This document shows positions 53,325 to 63,214 of a stretch of DNA of 64,000 bases, piece by piece. Position 1 is the stretch's first letter; each line of letters starts with the position of its first letter. Under the pieces are notes generated by a model. It worked only from the letters and a program-made list of their open reading frames with translations. It did not search any database and was not told the DNA's origin. The position numbers were made by a program, and so were the translations under genes. Source of the DNA: Rhizobium sp. Leaf371 (lineage in GTDB: Bacteria; Pseudomonadota; Alphaproteobacteria; Rhizobiales; Rhizobiaceae); NCBI RefSeq assembly GCF_001424045.1, contig NZ_LMQB01000028.1, forward strand, positions 254,765 to 318,764, read 5' to 3'.

Positions 53325-54059
53325 ATGACGACGACAATGACGGGCAGGACGGTGTTGATCACCGCCGCGGCCCAGGGGATCGGCCGGGCGACGGCTCTCG
53401 CTTTCGCCAAGGCGGGCGCGACCGTTCACGCGACCGACATCAACCTCGACATCCTGTCCGAAATCGCCAATGAGCCGGGCATCCTCACGCACAAGCTCGA
53501 CGTCCTCGACGAAGCCGCGGTCAAGGCGATCGTCGCCGAGATCGGTGCCGTGGACGTGCTCTTCAATTGCGCCGGCGTCGTTCACTCCGGCTCGATCCTC
53601 GATATGCCGGACAAGGATCTCGACTTCGCCTTCGACCTCAACGTCAAGGCGATGATCCGCACCATCCGGGCGGTCCTGCCGGCCATGATGGAGCGCAAGG
53701 ACGGCGCCATCATCAACATGGCCTCCGTCGCCTCCAGCATCAAGGGCGTGCCGAACCGCTTCGCCTATGGCACGACGAAGGCCGCCGTCATCGGCCTCAC
53801 CAAGGCGGTTGCCGCCGATTACGTCTCGGCCGGCATCCGGTGCAATGCGATCTGCCCGGGCACGGTCGAAAGCCCCTCGCTCGAAGGACGCATGCGCGCC
53901 CAGGGCGACTACGAGACGGCGCGCGCCGCCTTCATCGCCCGCCAGCCGATGGGCCGGCTCGGCACGGCGGAGGAGATCGCCGATCTCGCCGTCTATCTCG
54001 CCGGCGCCACCTATACGACCGGCCAGGCCTATGCCATCGACGGTGGCTGGTCGATCTGA
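53325..54059 (+). CDS. SDR, 2-keto-3-deoxy-L-fuconate dehydrogenase-like
   Basis: A 244-residue classical SDR: cofactor motif LITAAAQGIGRATALAF near residue 11, catalytic Ser in NMASVASS and YGTTKAA near 146. The N-terminal pattern (AAAQGIGRA, and DINLDILSEI) is that of the DHRS6/2-keto-3-deoxy-L-fuconate dehydrogenase branch. It oxidises the C4 hydroxyl of 2-keto-3-deoxy-L-fuconate in the Xanthomonas-type pathway. The ATG is nine bases after the MaoC stop with AGGAG upstream. The next gene begins 40 bases on. Confidence 0.88.
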   Translation: MTTTMTGRTVLITAAAQGIGRATALAFAKAGATVHATDINLDILSEIANEPGILTHKLDVLDEAAVKAIVAEIGAVDVLFNCAGVVHSGSILDMPDKDLDFAFDLNVKAMIRTIRAVLPAMMERKDGAIINMASVASSIKGVPNRFAYGTTKAAVIGLTKAVAADYVSAGIRCNAICPGTVESPSLEGRMRAQGDYETARAAFIARQPMGRLGTAEEIADLAVYLAGATYTTGQAYAIDGGWSI

Positions 54060-54099
54060 CCGCCCGCCCGCCCTTTCAAAGAACTGCAAGGATAATTCC

Positions 54100-54945
54100 A
54101 TGAAATTCGTTCGTTACGGTGCCGAGGGCGCCGAGAAGCCCGGCCTGATCGACGCAGCCGGCGCCATTCGCGACCTCTCAGGTCATATCTCCGATCTCTC
54201 CGGCGCCGCCATCGATCCCGATGCGCTGGCGAAACTTTCCTCGGTCGATCCGGCATCGCTGCCGCTGGTCTCTGCCGACGAGCGGCTCGGCGCCTGCGTG
54301 GCCGGCACGGGCAAGTTCATCTGCATCGGCCTCAACTATTCCGACCACGCCGCCGAAACCGGCGCGACCGTGCCGCCCGAGCCGATCATCTTCATGAAGG
54401 CGACCTCGGCGATCTCAGGCCCGAACGACGATCTCCTCATCCCGCGCGGCTCGGAGAAGACCGACTGGGAGGTCGAACTCGGCATCGTCATCGGCCGCAA
54501 GGCGAAATATGTGAGCGAGGCGGAAGCGCTCGACTATGTCGCGGGCTATTGCACGATCCACGATGTCAGCGAGCGCGCCTTCCAGACGGAACGCTCGGGC
54601 CAGTGGACCAAGGGCAAGTCCTGCGACACGTTCGGGCCGACCGGGCCCTGGCTGGTGACGAAGGACGAGGTTCCCGATCCGCAGGATCTGCGCCTCTGGC
54701 TGACGGTCAACGGCGAGACGATGCAGGACGGCACGACGAAGACCATGGTCTACGGCGCGGCCTATCTCGTGTCCTATCTTTCGCAGTTCATGTCGCTGCA
54801 ACCGGGCGATATCATCTCGACGGGCACGCCGCCCGGCGTCGGCATGGGCATGAAGCCGCCGCGCTACCTCAAGCCCGGCGACGTGATCGAACTGGGGATC
54901 GACGGTCTCGGTTCGCAGCGCCAGACCGCCCGCGCCGACGCCTGA
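54100..54945 (+). CDS. FAH-family hydrolase, 2,4-diketo-3-deoxy-L-fuconate hydrolase-like
   Basis: A 281-residue FumA-type hydrolase. Start ATG 54100 (MKFVRYGAEGAEK) follows AAGGA. Motifs: CIGLNYSDHAAETGA near residue 73, IFMKATSAISGPND near 95, the metal ligands E-x-E in WEVELGIVIG near 122, and DTFGPTGPWLVT near 175. This branch splits 2,4-diketo-3-deoxy sugar acids (from L-fucose or L-rhamnose) into pyruvate and lactate. It lies between the SDR and L-fuconate dehydratase genes, as expected for the fucose route. The ureidoglycolate lyase label often given to this family is a weaker alternative. Confidence 0.9.
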   Translation: MKFVRYGAEGAEKPGLIDAAGAIRDLSGHISDLSGAAIDPDALAKLSSVDPASLPLVSADERLGACVAGTGKFICIGLNYSDHAAETGATVPPEPIIFMKATSAISGPNDDLLIPRGSEKTDWEVELGIVIGRKAKYVSEAEALDYVAGYCTIHDVSERAFQTERSGQWTKGKSCDTFGPTGPWLVTKDEVPDPQDLRLWLTVNGETMQDGTTKTMVYGAAYLVSYLSQFMSLQPGDIISTGTPPGVGMGMKPPRYLKPGDVIELGIDGLGSQRQTARADA

Positions 54946-54972
54946 TCTCCCTCAACCCTCTCCGGAGCCCCC

Positions 54973-56250
54973 ATGACCCGCATTACAGACCTGCGCGTGT
55001 TCGACCTGCGCTTTCCGACGTCCCAGAGCCTCGACGGCTCGGATGCCATGAATCCCGATCCGGATTACTCGGCAGCCTATGTCATTCTCGACACGGACAC
55101 GCCCGGTCTCTCGGGTCATGGCCTGACCTTCACCATCGGCCGCGGCAACGAGATCTGCTGCATGGCCATCCAGGCGATGCGGCATCTCGTCGTGGGCACC
55201 GAGCTTTCCAAGGTTCTGGAAAACCCCGGCCGCTACTGGCGGCATCTGACGAGCGACAGCCAGTTGCGCTGGATCGGGCCTGAGAAAGGCGCAATGCACC
55301 TGGCAACCGGCGCGGTCGTCAATGCCGTCTGGGACCTGCTCGCCAAGCAAGCCGGCAAGCCGGTGTGGCAGATGGTCGGCGAGATGTCGCCCGAAGAGAT
55401 CGCCGACATCGTCGATTACCGCTATCTCACCGACGTGCTGACCCGCGACGAGGCGATCGGCATCCTCACGCGCGCCGAGCCCGGCAAGGCCGAGCGCATG
55501 GCCGTGCTGCGGAAGGAAGGCTACACCTGCTACACGACGTCGGCCGGCTGGCTCGGCTATGACGACGACAAGCTGCGCCGGCTCTGCCAGGAGGCGATCG
55601 ATGCGGGGTTCAACCACGTCAAGATGAAGGTGGGCCGCGATCTCGAGGACGATATCCGTCGCCTGACGATCGCGCGTGAGGTGATCGGCCCCGATCGCTA
55701 TCTGATGATCGACGCCAACCAGGTCTGGGAGGTCGGCGAGGCGATCGACTGGGTCAAACAACTCGCCTTCTGCAAACCCTTCTTCATCGAGGAGCCGACG
55801 AGCCCCGACGATGTTGCCGGCCACCGCAAGATCCGGCAGGCGATCGCGCCGGTCAAGGTCGCAACCGGCGAGATGTGCCAGAACCGCATCATGTTCAAGC
55901 AGTTCATCGCCGAGGGCGCGATCGACATCGTGCAGATCGACAGCTGCCGCATGGGCGGGCTGAACGAGGTTCTCGCCGTCCTGCTCGTCGCCGCGAAATA
56001 CGAGCTGCCGGTCTGGCCGCATGCCGGCGGCGTCGGGCTGTGCGAATATGTCCAGCATCTCTCGATGATCGACTATATCGCCGTGTCCGGCACGAAGACC
56101 GACCGCGTCATCGAATATGTCGATCATCTGCACGAGCATTTCCTCGAGCCCTGCGTGATCGAAAACGCCGCCTACATGCCCCCGACCCAGCCGGGATTCT
56201 CCATCGAGATGAAGGCGCAGTCGATCGCGGATTATACGTTCAAGGGCTGA
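54973..56250 (+). CDS. L-fuconate dehydratase
   Basis: A 425-residue enolase-superfamily dehydratase converting L-fuconate to 2-keto-3-deoxy-L-fuconate. ITDLRVFDLRFPTSQSLDG at the N-terminus and GLTFTIGRGNEICC near 50 are those of the FucD/ENOSF1 branch. Catalytic Lys lies in HVKMKVGRDLEDD near 217; metal ligands Asp in LMIDANQVWE, Glu in FIEEPTSPDD near 274 and Glu in VATGEMCQNR near 300; His in WPHAGGVGLCEY near 350. Length agrees with the family. It ends the operon, followed by an intrinsic terminator. Confidence 0.95.
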   Translation: MTRITDLRVFDLRFPTSQSLDGSDAMNPDPDYSAAYVILDTDTPGLSGHGLTFTIGRGNEICCMAIQAMRHLVVGTELSKVLENPGRYWRHLTSDSQLRWIGPEKGAMHLATGAVVNAVWDLLAKQAGKPVWQMVGEMSPEEIADIVDYRYLTDVLTRDEAIGILTRAEPGKAERMAVLRKEGYTCYTTSAGWLGYDDDKLRRLCQEAIDAGFNHVKMKVGRDLEDDIRRLTIAREVIGPDRYLMIDANQVWEVGEAIDWVKQLAFCKPFFIEEPTSPDDVAGHRKIRQAIAPVKVATGEMCQNRIMFKQFIAEGAIDIVQIDSCRMGGLNEVLAVLLVAAKYELPVWPHAGGVGLCEYVQHLSMIDYIAVSGTKTDRVIEYVDHLHEHFLEPCVIENAAYMPPTQPGFSIEMKAQSIADYTFKG

Positions 56251-56701
56251 TCGAGGGCTCTGCTTCTCGTGAGTTTCCGAAGCCGGGCTGTTCGCAGCCC
56301 GGCTTTTTCGTGCGCGGAAGGAACGCCGCGTACGGGCGGTGGAAGAAGCACATTTCATAGAAGCCACCGCCATCGACGACGATCCGTTCGATGTCATCGT
56401 GCCAGGTCGTGGCGCCGGGGACGTAGGTCTGCCATTCCCCAAGAAAGGTCCGATGTGCACTGTTCGGCGCGACGAAATGGCGGATCGGTCCGAGCTCTTC
56501 CCGTTGCCGGAGAAGCATGGCGAAAAACCGGGTCGGCGAATGCACCCAGAGCCCACCGTCTGCCAATCGAGCGATCGTCATCCGCACCGGCAGGGGAAGA
56601 ATGCCCATGGCCATCATCGGGCCGCTGTCGACGATCCAGACATTCGCGGCGACCTGCTTCGGTCGGTCGAGCGGTGGATCGGTGTTCTGTCTGGGTGGCA
56701 T
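56240..56701 (-). pseudogene. Truncated DUF4336 protein gene
   Basis: The frame starts MPPRQNTDPP with AGAGGA seven bases before the ATG. The first 100 residues look like DUF4336 (MTIARLADGGLWVHSP near 53, then GPIRHFVAPNSAHRTFLGEW). The usual middle section between the GEWQ and the HRP parts is shortened by roughly 40 residues, and after FFHRPYAAF the frame runs into the antisense of the fuconate operon terminator and ends inside the dehydratase gene. Family members are about 230-250 residues; this one has 153. It looks like a remnant, though expression of a shortened protein cannot be excluded. Confidence 0.75.
56281..56308 (+). terminator. Rho-independent terminator of the fuconate operon
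   Basis: A perfect 10-base-pair stem AGCCGGGCTG/CAGCCCGGCT closed by a TTCG tetraloop and followed by TTTT, 30 bases after the dehydratase stop. It is the clearest intrinsic terminator in the window. Confidence 0.93.
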
Positions 56702-56772
56702 GGCGCGATCCTCTGTTCGCGCCACAACCGCCATTACGCCGGCGGGGTCCCTCCGGGCGTGATGTCCGGCCG

Positions 56773-58440
56773 TCAGGCGACGCGGCGCAGTCGCGGTTCG
56801 CTATAGGTGAAGGCTGCGAGAAGCTGGCGAAGCGCCGTCGTCTGCGCCGCCAGTTCCACGCTTGCAGCCGTGCTCTCTTCCGCCATGGCGGCATTCTGTT
56901 GCGTCGCCTGGTCCATGGCGTTGACCGCGATGTTGATCTCGCGAAGGCCGACCGCCTGCTCCCGACCCGCCTGGACGATCGCTGTAATGTTGACGTCGAT
57001 CAGGCCGACCTTGCTGACGATGTCCTCCAGCGCGCGCCCGGTCTGGCCGACCAGATCGACGCCGTTGCGCACGATGCCGTTCGAAGCGGCGATCAGGGCG
57101 CCGATCTCCTTGGCTGCCTGCGCCGAACGTTGCGCCAGTTCGCGAACTTCCTGCGCCACGACGGCGAACCCTCGGCCCGCCTCGCCGGCACGTGCGGCTT
57201 CGATGCCGGCGTTGAGTGCGAGCAGGTTCGTCTGGAACGCGATCTCGTCGATGACGCCGATGATGCTCGTGATCGATTGCGACGAAGAGGCGATTTCGGC
57301 CATGGCGGAGACGGCGCGCTCGACCACGGCGCCGGAACGCTCGGCGCCGCTGCGCGTCTGGTTGACGAGGCTGCCGGCTTCCTGCGCACGGGCGCTCGTG
57401 TCGTTGACGGTGGTGGTGATCTCTTCGAGTGCTGCGGCCGTCTCTTCGAGGCTTGCCGCATTTTGTTCGGTACGGCGCGACAGGCTGCCGGCGTTCTGGC
57501 TGATCTCGTTCGATCCGTCTGCGATGGCAGCGACGCTGATGCCGATATTCTCCATCGTGCTGCGCAACTGCGCCATCGTCGCATTGAAGTGATGGCGGAG
57601 GTCCTCCATCGAGGGGACGAACGACCTGTCCAGCGTGTGGGTCAGGTCGCCATCGGACATGGCCTTCATCGCGCTGCCGATCTCGGCGATGGCGCTCATG
57701 CGCTCGGTCACGTCGGTCGCGAACTTGACGACCTTGCAGACCTTACCGCGGGAATCCAGAATCGGATTGTAAGCGGCTTGAATCCAGATTTCCTTGCCAC
57801 CCTTGCCGATACGCACGAATTCGTTCGCGATGAACTCTCCGCCGGCCAGCCTGGTCCAGAAGCTCTTATATTCCGGCGTGGAGACATGATCCTTTCGGCA
57901 GAACATGCTGTGGTGCCGTCCGGCGATCTCGCTCAGCGCGTAGCCGAGCGTCTTGCAGAAATTCTCGTTTGCCGTGATGATCTCGCCGGTCGGGTGGAAT
58001 TCGATGACGGCCTGAGAGCGCGAGATGGCATCGAGCTTGCCGGCATCCTCGATGGCCTTTTCCTTCGCCGCGGTGATGTCAGCGGCGAATTTCACCACCT
58101 TGTAAGGCTTTCCGTTCTTCATCACGGGATTGTAGGTCGCCTGGATCCAGATCTCGCGACCGCCTTTGCCGATGCGCTTGTAGGCTCCGGCGTCGAAGGT
58201 GCCGCTGCCCAGCCGCTTCCAGAATGCCACGTATTCGAAGGAGGCCGTCGTCTGAGGATCGCAGAAGAGACGATGATGCTGGCCGACGATCTCCCCCATC
58301 GTATAGCCAAGCGCCCGGCAGAAATTCTCGTTCGCCCGCAGGATGTTCCCCTCAAGGTCGAATTCGATGATCGCCTGAGATTTGGAGAGCGCATCCGAGA
58401 TATCGGATCCCTGTCCCGCGGCCTGGTTCAATCCAAACAT
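56773..58440 (-). CDS. Soluble methyl-accepting chemotaxis receptor with two PAS domains
   Basis: A 555-residue chemoreceptor without membrane helices, so cytoplasmic. Two PAS domains at about residues 20-130 and 142-252 repeat the same pattern ([20 protein letters not shown] and [20 protein letters not shown]). A short HAMP-like linker follows, then the signalling domain with [20 protein letters not shown] near 410. It would relay cytoplasmic redox or ligand signals to CheA/CheW. I chose ATG 58440 (MFGLNQ), typical of rhizobial relatives; a GTG three codons earlier is open too. It has no genes linked in operon. Confidence 0.92.
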   Translation of the reverse strand: MFGLNQAAGQGSDISDALSKSQAIIEFDLEGNILRANENFCRALGYTMGEIVGQHHRLFCDPQTTASFEYVAFWKRLGSGTFDAGAYKRIGKGGREIWIQATYNPVMKNGKPYKVVKFAADITAAKEKAIEDAGKLDAISRSQAVIEFHPTGEIITANENFCKTLGYALSEIAGRHHSMFCRKDHVSTPEYKSFWTRLAGGEFIANEFVRIGKGGKEIWIQAAYNPILDSRGKVCKVVKFATDVTERMSAIAEIGSAMKAMSDGDLTHTLDRSFVPSMEDLRHHFNATMAQLRSTMENIGISVAAIADGSNEISQNAGSLSRRTEQNAASLEETAAALEEITTTVNDTSARAQEAGSLVNQTRSGAERSGAVVERAVSAMAEIASSSQSITSIIGVIDEIAFQTNLLALNAGIEAARAGEAGRGFAVVAQEVRELAQRSAQAAKEIGALIAASNGIVRNGVDLVGQTGRALEDIVSKVGLIDVNITAIVQAGREQAVGLREINIAVNAMDQATQQNAAMAEESTAASVELAAQTTALRQLLAAFTYSEPRLRRVA

Positions 58441-59279
58441 GTGCCCCACTCGTTTCTCAAAGGTTCGTCACTCTGTCGACGCGAAGCTCCCGCGCGCCGC
58501 AGACCGTCGCCGATTTCAGTTGCTGCCGTTCGAAGAATGAAACCCCATGGACGACCGCCGTCCCTGAGTGATCTGCAGAGACCGTCGCGGTCGGTCAGTC
58601 GGGATATGCCAAGCAATGTCTCGAAACGCGAGGCCCGCGCCAATGGCGGGTCTGACCGCAGCAGGCGCTGCGGCGTCACGCAAAAGACGTGACATGTTCA
58701 ACATCCCCAAACCTCAAAGTTGCCGTTCAACCAAGCCCCCTCGGTCAATCGTAAGTTTGCGCTTAATTGTCTAATGGGCCGTTAACTGTCGAGCCCCCTT
58801 TCCTTGCATGTGTCGCGCTTTTCTATCTGAAGTTATTATCATCCTGTAAAATCATCATAGACGAGCCATTCGTGGACGCACGCCTCCCGGCGTTTGGACG
58901 ATGATGTGCAATCGCGGCGCCTTCGTGCCGATCCAGGCGTGTGTTACCCTCATCGACATTCCACCACGTTTCTTTAAGAAATACCTTATATATACGACTG
59001 TCCGTCCAGAGGGACGTCTTTTCCGCGCGGCCGGCGGCTCGGTCACCATCGACGGATGCGTTTTAACGCAGGTTTGGCCCGCAAGCTGCGGCTGGCAGGC
59101 ATGACGGCCGTCCCAGACACACTGTCGATATCATCATATTCATAAATCGTCTTGTATGATGATTGGATATCTGCTGTTATCGTCGCCAAGCGCGGTGATC
59201 GGCGAACGCAGACCCCCGCGTCGTGAAGCAGACTTGCCGCGGTGCGGCGGGATCGGATCGAACCCAGTTGGAGGCGTTG
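58441..59279. other. Long AT-rich intergenic region
   Basis: About 840 bases between the chemoreceptor gene and the FadR-type regulator. Its base composition drops clearly below the coding average around 58690-58860 and 58960-59000. Two short frames (64 and 67 codons) overlap on opposite strands near 58855-59104 without homology. A strong inverted repeat lies at 59130-59163. No tRNA or known RNA was recognised. Confidence 0.6.
59130..59163. promoter_or_regulatory. Inverted repeat ATCATCATA-N16-TATGATGAT
   Basis: Perfect nine-base arms separated by 16 bases, 116 bases before the FadR-type regulator start. It is in an AT-rich setting, suiting a promoter. Likely operator for the regulator and the galactonate dehydratase transcript, though not a standard GT-N3-AC site. 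Confidence 0.5.
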
Positions 59280-60056
59280 ATGAGAAGACCGCGGGATCGT
59301 GTCGTATTTCTGACGGAGACGCCCAGCAGCGACGCCGCGGTCAAGCGTCCGCGCGTGCAGAAGAACGTGACGCGGTCTCTGGCCACCGATATCTGCAACG
59401 ATCTCTTTCCGCCCAACGGCATGTTGCCGACGGAAGGCGAGCTTTGTATCCGCTACGGTGTCAGCCGCACGGTGATCCGGGAATCGCTCAAGATTCTCGA
59501 ATCCAAGGGTATGGTGCGCGGGCGCTCGCGCATCGGCACCCAGATCTGCCCGCGTGAGGACTGGAACCTCCTCGACCGGCAGGTGCTGGAATGGATCGGC
59601 CCCCGAATCTTCGATCTCGATCTTCTCCAGAGCATCCTCGACGCGCGCCGCGCGACGGAGCCCTATGCCGCGGAACTGGCTGCCGAGCGCGCGACCGTGC
59701 AGGAGATCGCGGACATCGAGAGCGCGTGGCAGCGCATGAAAGAGGCCGAAGGTGATGTCGAAGCCTTTACGGCGGCCGATGTCGCGTTTCACACCAATCT
59801 GATGAAGGCGAGCCACAACCAGGTCTTCATGCAACTGTCGAGCATCATCCAGGCCGCGCTCGAATTTTCCCTTCACGCCTCCAACGAGGCTGTCGATGCC
59901 AGGGACGAGGCGGTGGAGATCCATCGCGCCTTGATCGAAGCCTTGAGGGTGCGGGACAAGGCCGCCGCTCGGGCCTCGTCGTTGCAGATGCTGGATCTTG
60001 CGGCTCGCGATCTCGCAACCGCACTGCGAAAACATCCGCGCCATCCCTCGTCCTGA
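59280..60056 (+). CDS. FadR-subfamily GntR regulator linked to galactonate dehydratase
   Basis: A 258-residue regulator. The winged helix is near residues 20-90 ([20 protein letters not shown]), then an FCD domain with three likely metal-binding histidines ([14 protein letters not shown] near 180). I chose ATG 59280 with GGAGG five bases upstream in place of GTG 59223, which lacks a site. It lies 44 bases ahead of dgoD on the same strand, fitting DgoR-like control of galactonate use. Confidence 0.9.
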   Translation: MRRPRDRVVFLTETPSSDAAVKRPRVQKNVTRSLATDICNDLFPPNGMLPTEGELCIRYGVSRTVIRESLKILESKGMVRGRSRIGTQICPREDWNLLDRQVLEWIGPRIFDLDLLQSILDARRATEPYAAELAAERATVQEIADIESAWQRMKEAEGDVEAFTAADVAFHTNLMKASHNQVFMQLSSIIQAALEFSLHASNEAVDARDEAVEIHRALIEALRVRDKAAARASSLQMLDLAARDLATALRKHPRHPSS

Positions 60057-60100
60057 AACCGACCCCGTCACCGTCAAACGCCAACCTAGAGACAACCCTC

Positions 60101-61249
60101 ATGAAAATCACGAAACTGACCACCTACATCGTGCCGCCGCGGTGGATGTTCCTCAAGATCGAGACCGACGAGGGCATCACGGGCTGGGGCGAGCCCGTGG
60201 TCGAGGGCCGGGCGCTGACCGTGCAGGCGGCCGTCCACGAGCTTGAAGACTACCTGATCGGCAAGGACCCGTTCCTGATCGAGGACCACTGGAACGTGAT
60301 GTATCGCGGCGGCTTCTACCGCGGCGGCGCGATCCACATGAGCGCCATCGCCGGCATCGACCAGGCGCTGTGGGACATCAAGGGCAAGGCGCTCGGCCAG
60401 CCGATCCACTCGCTGCTGGGCGGCCAGGTCCGCGACAAGATCAAGGTCTATTCCTGGATCGGCGGCGATCGTCCGAGCGATGTCGCGAACAATGCCCGTG
60501 AGGTCGTCGCACGCGGCTTCAAGGCCATCAAGCTGAACGGCTGCGAGGAAATGCAGATCGTCGATAGCTGGGACAAGGTCGAGCGTGCCGTCGAGACGAT
60601 CGCCATCATCCGCGAGGCGATCGGTCCGCATATCGGCATCGGCGTCGATTTCCACGGCCGCGTGCACCGGCCGATGGCCAAGGTGTTGGCAAAGGAGCTG
60701 CAGCCCTACAATCTGATGTTCATCGAAGAGCCCGTGCTTTCGGAAAACCGCGAGGCGCTGAAGGAAATCGCCAATCATTGCTCGACGCCGATCGCGCTCG
60801 GAGAGCGGCTCTATTCGCGCTGGGATTTCAAGCAGGTGCTCTCCGACGGCTATGTCGATATTCTCCAGCCGGATCTGTCGCATGCCGGCGGCATCACGGA
60901 ATGCCGCAAGATCGCCGCGATGGCCGAAGCCTATGATGTGGCGCTGGCGCCGCATTGCCCGCTCGGACCCATCGCGCTGGCCGCCTGCCTGCAGGTCGAT
61001 GCCGTCAGCTACAACGCATTCATCCAGGAGCAGAGCCTCGGCATCCACTACAACAAGGGCAACGATATCCTCGACTACATCTCCAACAAGGAGGTCTTCC
61101 ACTACGAGGACGGCTTCGTTTCCATTCCGCAGGGACCGGGCCTCGGCATCGAAGTGGACGAGGACTATGTGATCGCCCGCGCCGCCGAGGGTCACCGCTG
61201 GCGCAACCCGCTGTGGCGTCATTCCGACGGCAGCGTTGCCGAATGGTAG
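60101..61249 (+). CDS. dgoD: D-galactonate dehydratase
   Basis: A 382-residue enolase-superfamily enzyme converting D-galactonate to 2-keto-3-deoxygalactonate. [20 protein letters not shown] near residue 70 and [16 protein letters not shown] near 98 are DgoD signatures; metal ligands lie in [12 protein letters not shown] near 184, [10 protein letters not shown] near 208 and [12 protein letters not shown] near 232; the catalytic His in [12 protein letters not shown] near 285. Length matches E. coli DgoD (382). No KDGal kinase or aldolase gene is near. Confidence 0.95.
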   Translation: MKITKLTTYIVPPRWMFLKIETDEGITGWGEPVVEGRALTVQAAVHELEDYLIGKDPFLIEDHWNVMYRGGFYRGGAIHMSAIAGIDQALWDIKGKALGQPIHSLLGGQVRDKIKVYSWIGGDRPSDVANNAREVVARGFKAIKLNGCEEMQIVDSWDKVERAVETIAIIREAIGPHIGIGVDFHGRVHRPMAKVLAKELQPYNLMFIEEPVLSENREALKEIANHCSTPIALGERLYSRWDFKQVLSDGYVDILQPDLSHAGGITECRKIAAMAEAYDVALAPHCPLGPIALAACLQVDAVSYNAFIQEQSLGIHYNKGNDILDYISNKEVFHYEDGFVSIPQGPGLGIEVDEDYVIARAAEGHRWRNPLWRHSDGSVAEW

Positions 61250-61354
61250 GCGTCCGATCGCTCTAGTTCTTTCTTGTGAAAGCATTGTGCGACACCGAAG
61301 CGATCCCGCTTCGGCCGAAAATGCTTCATTGGCCTTCTAGACATCAAAAGCATC

Positions 61355-61389
61355 CCGACCGCCGGTGCCCCAGGGGTATCGGCGGTCGG
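61355..61389. terminator. Hairpin between dgoD and rutF
   Basis: Ten-base perfect arms CCGACCGCCG/CGGCGGTCGG with an inner CCCC/GGGG pair, lying between the convergent ends of dgoD and rutF. On the minus strand it is followed by GATGCTTTTG, so it more likely ends the rut transcript. Confidence 0.6.
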
Positions 61390-61392
61390 CGT

Positions 61393-61917
61393 CTACACCG
61401 CGTGATAGGCGCGGTCGAAGTAGAACAGCGCCTTGCCCTCCGCGCGGGACGCGGTGGAGACCACGCGGCAGAACAGAACGTCGTGCGTGCCCTGCGCGAC
61501 CGTACTTTCGATCACGCAGTCGAAGGAGACGAGCGCGTCGTCCAGTGCCGGGGCGCCCGTTGAGAGGACAGACCAGTCGGCGGCCGCGAAGCGCTCATCC
61601 GCCGGGGTCTTTCCCCCGAAGAGCTGCGACAGCGCCTGATGCCCGGCGGTCAGCGTGTTGACGCAGAGCACCTTGTTGGACGTTACGGCGCCGTAGACCG
61701 AGGCCGAGCGGTTGAGGCAGACGAGGAGGGTCGGCGGGTCGTCGGTGACGCTGCAGACGGCGGACGCCGCAAAGCCTGTCCGTCCGCCCGGGCCATCCGT
61801 GGTGATGATGTTGACCGCGGCGCCAAGCTTCGCCATCGCGCCGCGGAAAGCCGCACGCCGTGCATCGCTGTCTGTGATCTCCGCAAGATCCGTTCGAATG
61901 GAAGCGGCAATATTCAT
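61393..61917 (-). CDS. rutF: Flavin reductase RutF
   Basis: A 174-residue flavin reductase-like domain protein that supplies reduced FMN to the RutA pyrimidine monooxygenase. [17 protein letters not shown] near residue 47 and [12 protein letters not shown] near 98 match RutF/HpaC-type reductases. The ATG overlaps the rutD stop by ATGA (61914-61917). It is the last rut gene in this arrangement; no rutE lies between rutD and rutF. Confidence 0.92.
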   Translation of the reverse strand: MNIAASIRTDLAEITDSDARRAAFRGAMAKLGAAVNIITTDGPGGRTGFAASAVCSVTDDPPTLLVCLNRSASVYGAVTSNKVLCVNTLTAGHQALSQLFGGKTPADERFAAADWSVLSTGAPALDDALVSFDCVIESTVAQGTHDVLFCRVVSTASRAEGKALFYFDRAYHAV

Positions 61918-62714
61918 GAAGCGTTGACCTTCGTGTGGTTCGAACCCGTGAGAAACCGCTGCAGCCGGAGATTGAAGAGGCTGGGATCGACCACGTTGAC
62001 GGCATGGCCGCCGTGATCGACGAGATCCAGTGCGGCATTCGGTAGCCCATCTGCCAGCCTTTGCGAGCGTGTCCAGGGAACGAGAAGATCGTCCTTGGTC
62101 GCGATCACCAGCGTCTCGTGGGGGATGTCGGAAAGCCTGGCATCGACGTCGAACGCGCGGAGCGCGGCGATGCGGCGCAGGACGTTCGTTTTGCCTTGAA
62201 AATGCGCGATACCATGCGCTTCGTCCGCCGCAATCCGGTCGGCATGTTCCGCCATCCAGACCGCTGGGTAGAGAAACAGCGGCTGCGCCTTGACGAAGGC
62301 GGGCACGCCGGATTTTTCCAGAAGTTCGATGCGGATGTCGAAGCAGCGGCCCGAATGCGGATCGGCCTTGCTCCAGGCATTGATGAGCACCAGACGGCCG
62401 ACGCGGCCCGGTTGGCGCAGCGCGAGATCGAGACCGATGAGCCCGCCCAGCGCGTGACCGACGAAATCGACCTGGTCGATCTCCAGCCTATCGAGAAGAT
62501 CCAGCACGTCATCCGCCATCGCCGCGATGCCGCCGGTCTCCGGCACTTCGCCGCCCGTTCGCCCCGTGCCGCGATGATCATAGGTCACTATGCGGAAATC
62601 ATCCGCCAATGCCGGAATCTGCTCCGCCCAATAGGTGCCAGACCCGCCGAGGCCGGAGGACAGCAGGAGGGTGCGGGCGGCCGGATCCGTCCGGCCGTGG
62701 AGTTCGAAATGCAT
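61914..62714 (-). CDS. rutD: Alpha/beta hydrolase RutD (aminoacrylate hydrolase)
   Basis: A 266-residue alpha/beta hydrolase, identical in length to E. coli RutD. It acts on 3-aminoacrylate in uracil breakdown. [18 protein letters not shown] near residue 17, [10 protein letters not shown] near 46, and the nucleophile region [14 protein letters not shown] near 85 (here the expected nucleophile Ser is Ala, as known in RutD), ending with the His in DHGGHAVNV near 240. Start ATG 62714 ([10 protein letters not shown]). Confidence 0.92.
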   Translation of the reverse strand: MHFELHGRTDPAARTLLLSSGLGGSGTYWAEQIPALADDFRIVTYDHRGTGRTGGEVPETGGIAAMADDVLDLLDRLEIDQVDFVGHALGGLIGLDLALRQPGRVGRLVLINAWSKADPHSGRCFDIRIELLEKSGVPAFVKAQPLFLYPAVWMAEHADRIAADEAHGIAHFQGKTNVLRRIAALRAFDVDARLSDIPHETLVIATKDDLLVPWTRSQRLADGLPNAALDLVDHGGHAVNVVDPSLFNLRLQRFLTGSNHTKVNAS

Positions 62715-62788
62715 GTCCTGGCCCTTCCAGAGCGTTTCTGCTTGTCCTCGAACCGCGAAAACGCGTCGCACGTTTTCTGGGCGTGCCG

Positions 62789-63172
62789 TCAACGGATATG
62801 GGCGATGGTCGCGATCTCGATCAGCGCGTCGGGCTTGACGAGGCCGCACTGGATGCAGAACCGGGCCGGCTTGTCGCCCGGGAAGTATTCGGCATAGACG
62901 GCATTCACGGCCTGATAGTTCGCCCAATCGGTGAGGAAGATGTGGTTCATGGTCACGTCGTCCATCGTGCCGCCGGCGGTCTCGATCACCGACTTGATGG
63001 TTTCGAGCACATGGCGCGTTTGCGCGCCGGCGTCGCCGATGTGGACCACGTCGTTGTTCTTGTCGAAGGGCAGGGTGCCCGAGACATAGACGACGCCATC
63101 CGCAAGGGTGCCTGGCGAAAACGGGGCGATCGGCTTGTGCGTGCCTTCCGGGACGATGATGGACTTCGGCAT
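62789..63172 (-). CDS. rutC: RutC, Rid-family aminoacrylate deaminase
   Basis: A 127-residue YjgF/Rid-family protein (E. coli RutC 128). It begins [20 protein letters not shown], and the family's substrate Arg lies in [20 protein letters not shown] near residue 101. It handles aminoacrylate peracid or aminoacrylate between RutB and RutD. It lies 42 bases after rutB and 74 before rutD. Confidence 0.93.
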   Translation of the reverse strand: MPKSIIVPEGTHKPIAPFSPGTLADGVVYVSGTLPFDKNNDVVHIGDAGAQTRHVLETIKSVIETAGGTMDDVTMNHIFLTDWANYQAVNAVYAEYFPGDKPARFCIQCGLVKPDALIEIATIAHIR

Positions 63173-63214
63173 GGTGTCTCCTTGAACGGACGTTGTGTAT
63201 TGTGGTTTCCGGGT

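Noticed and set aside
58855-59104. Overlapping 64- and 67-codon frames on opposite strands
   Set aside because: Both lie in AT-rich intergenic DNA, lack homology and contradict each other.
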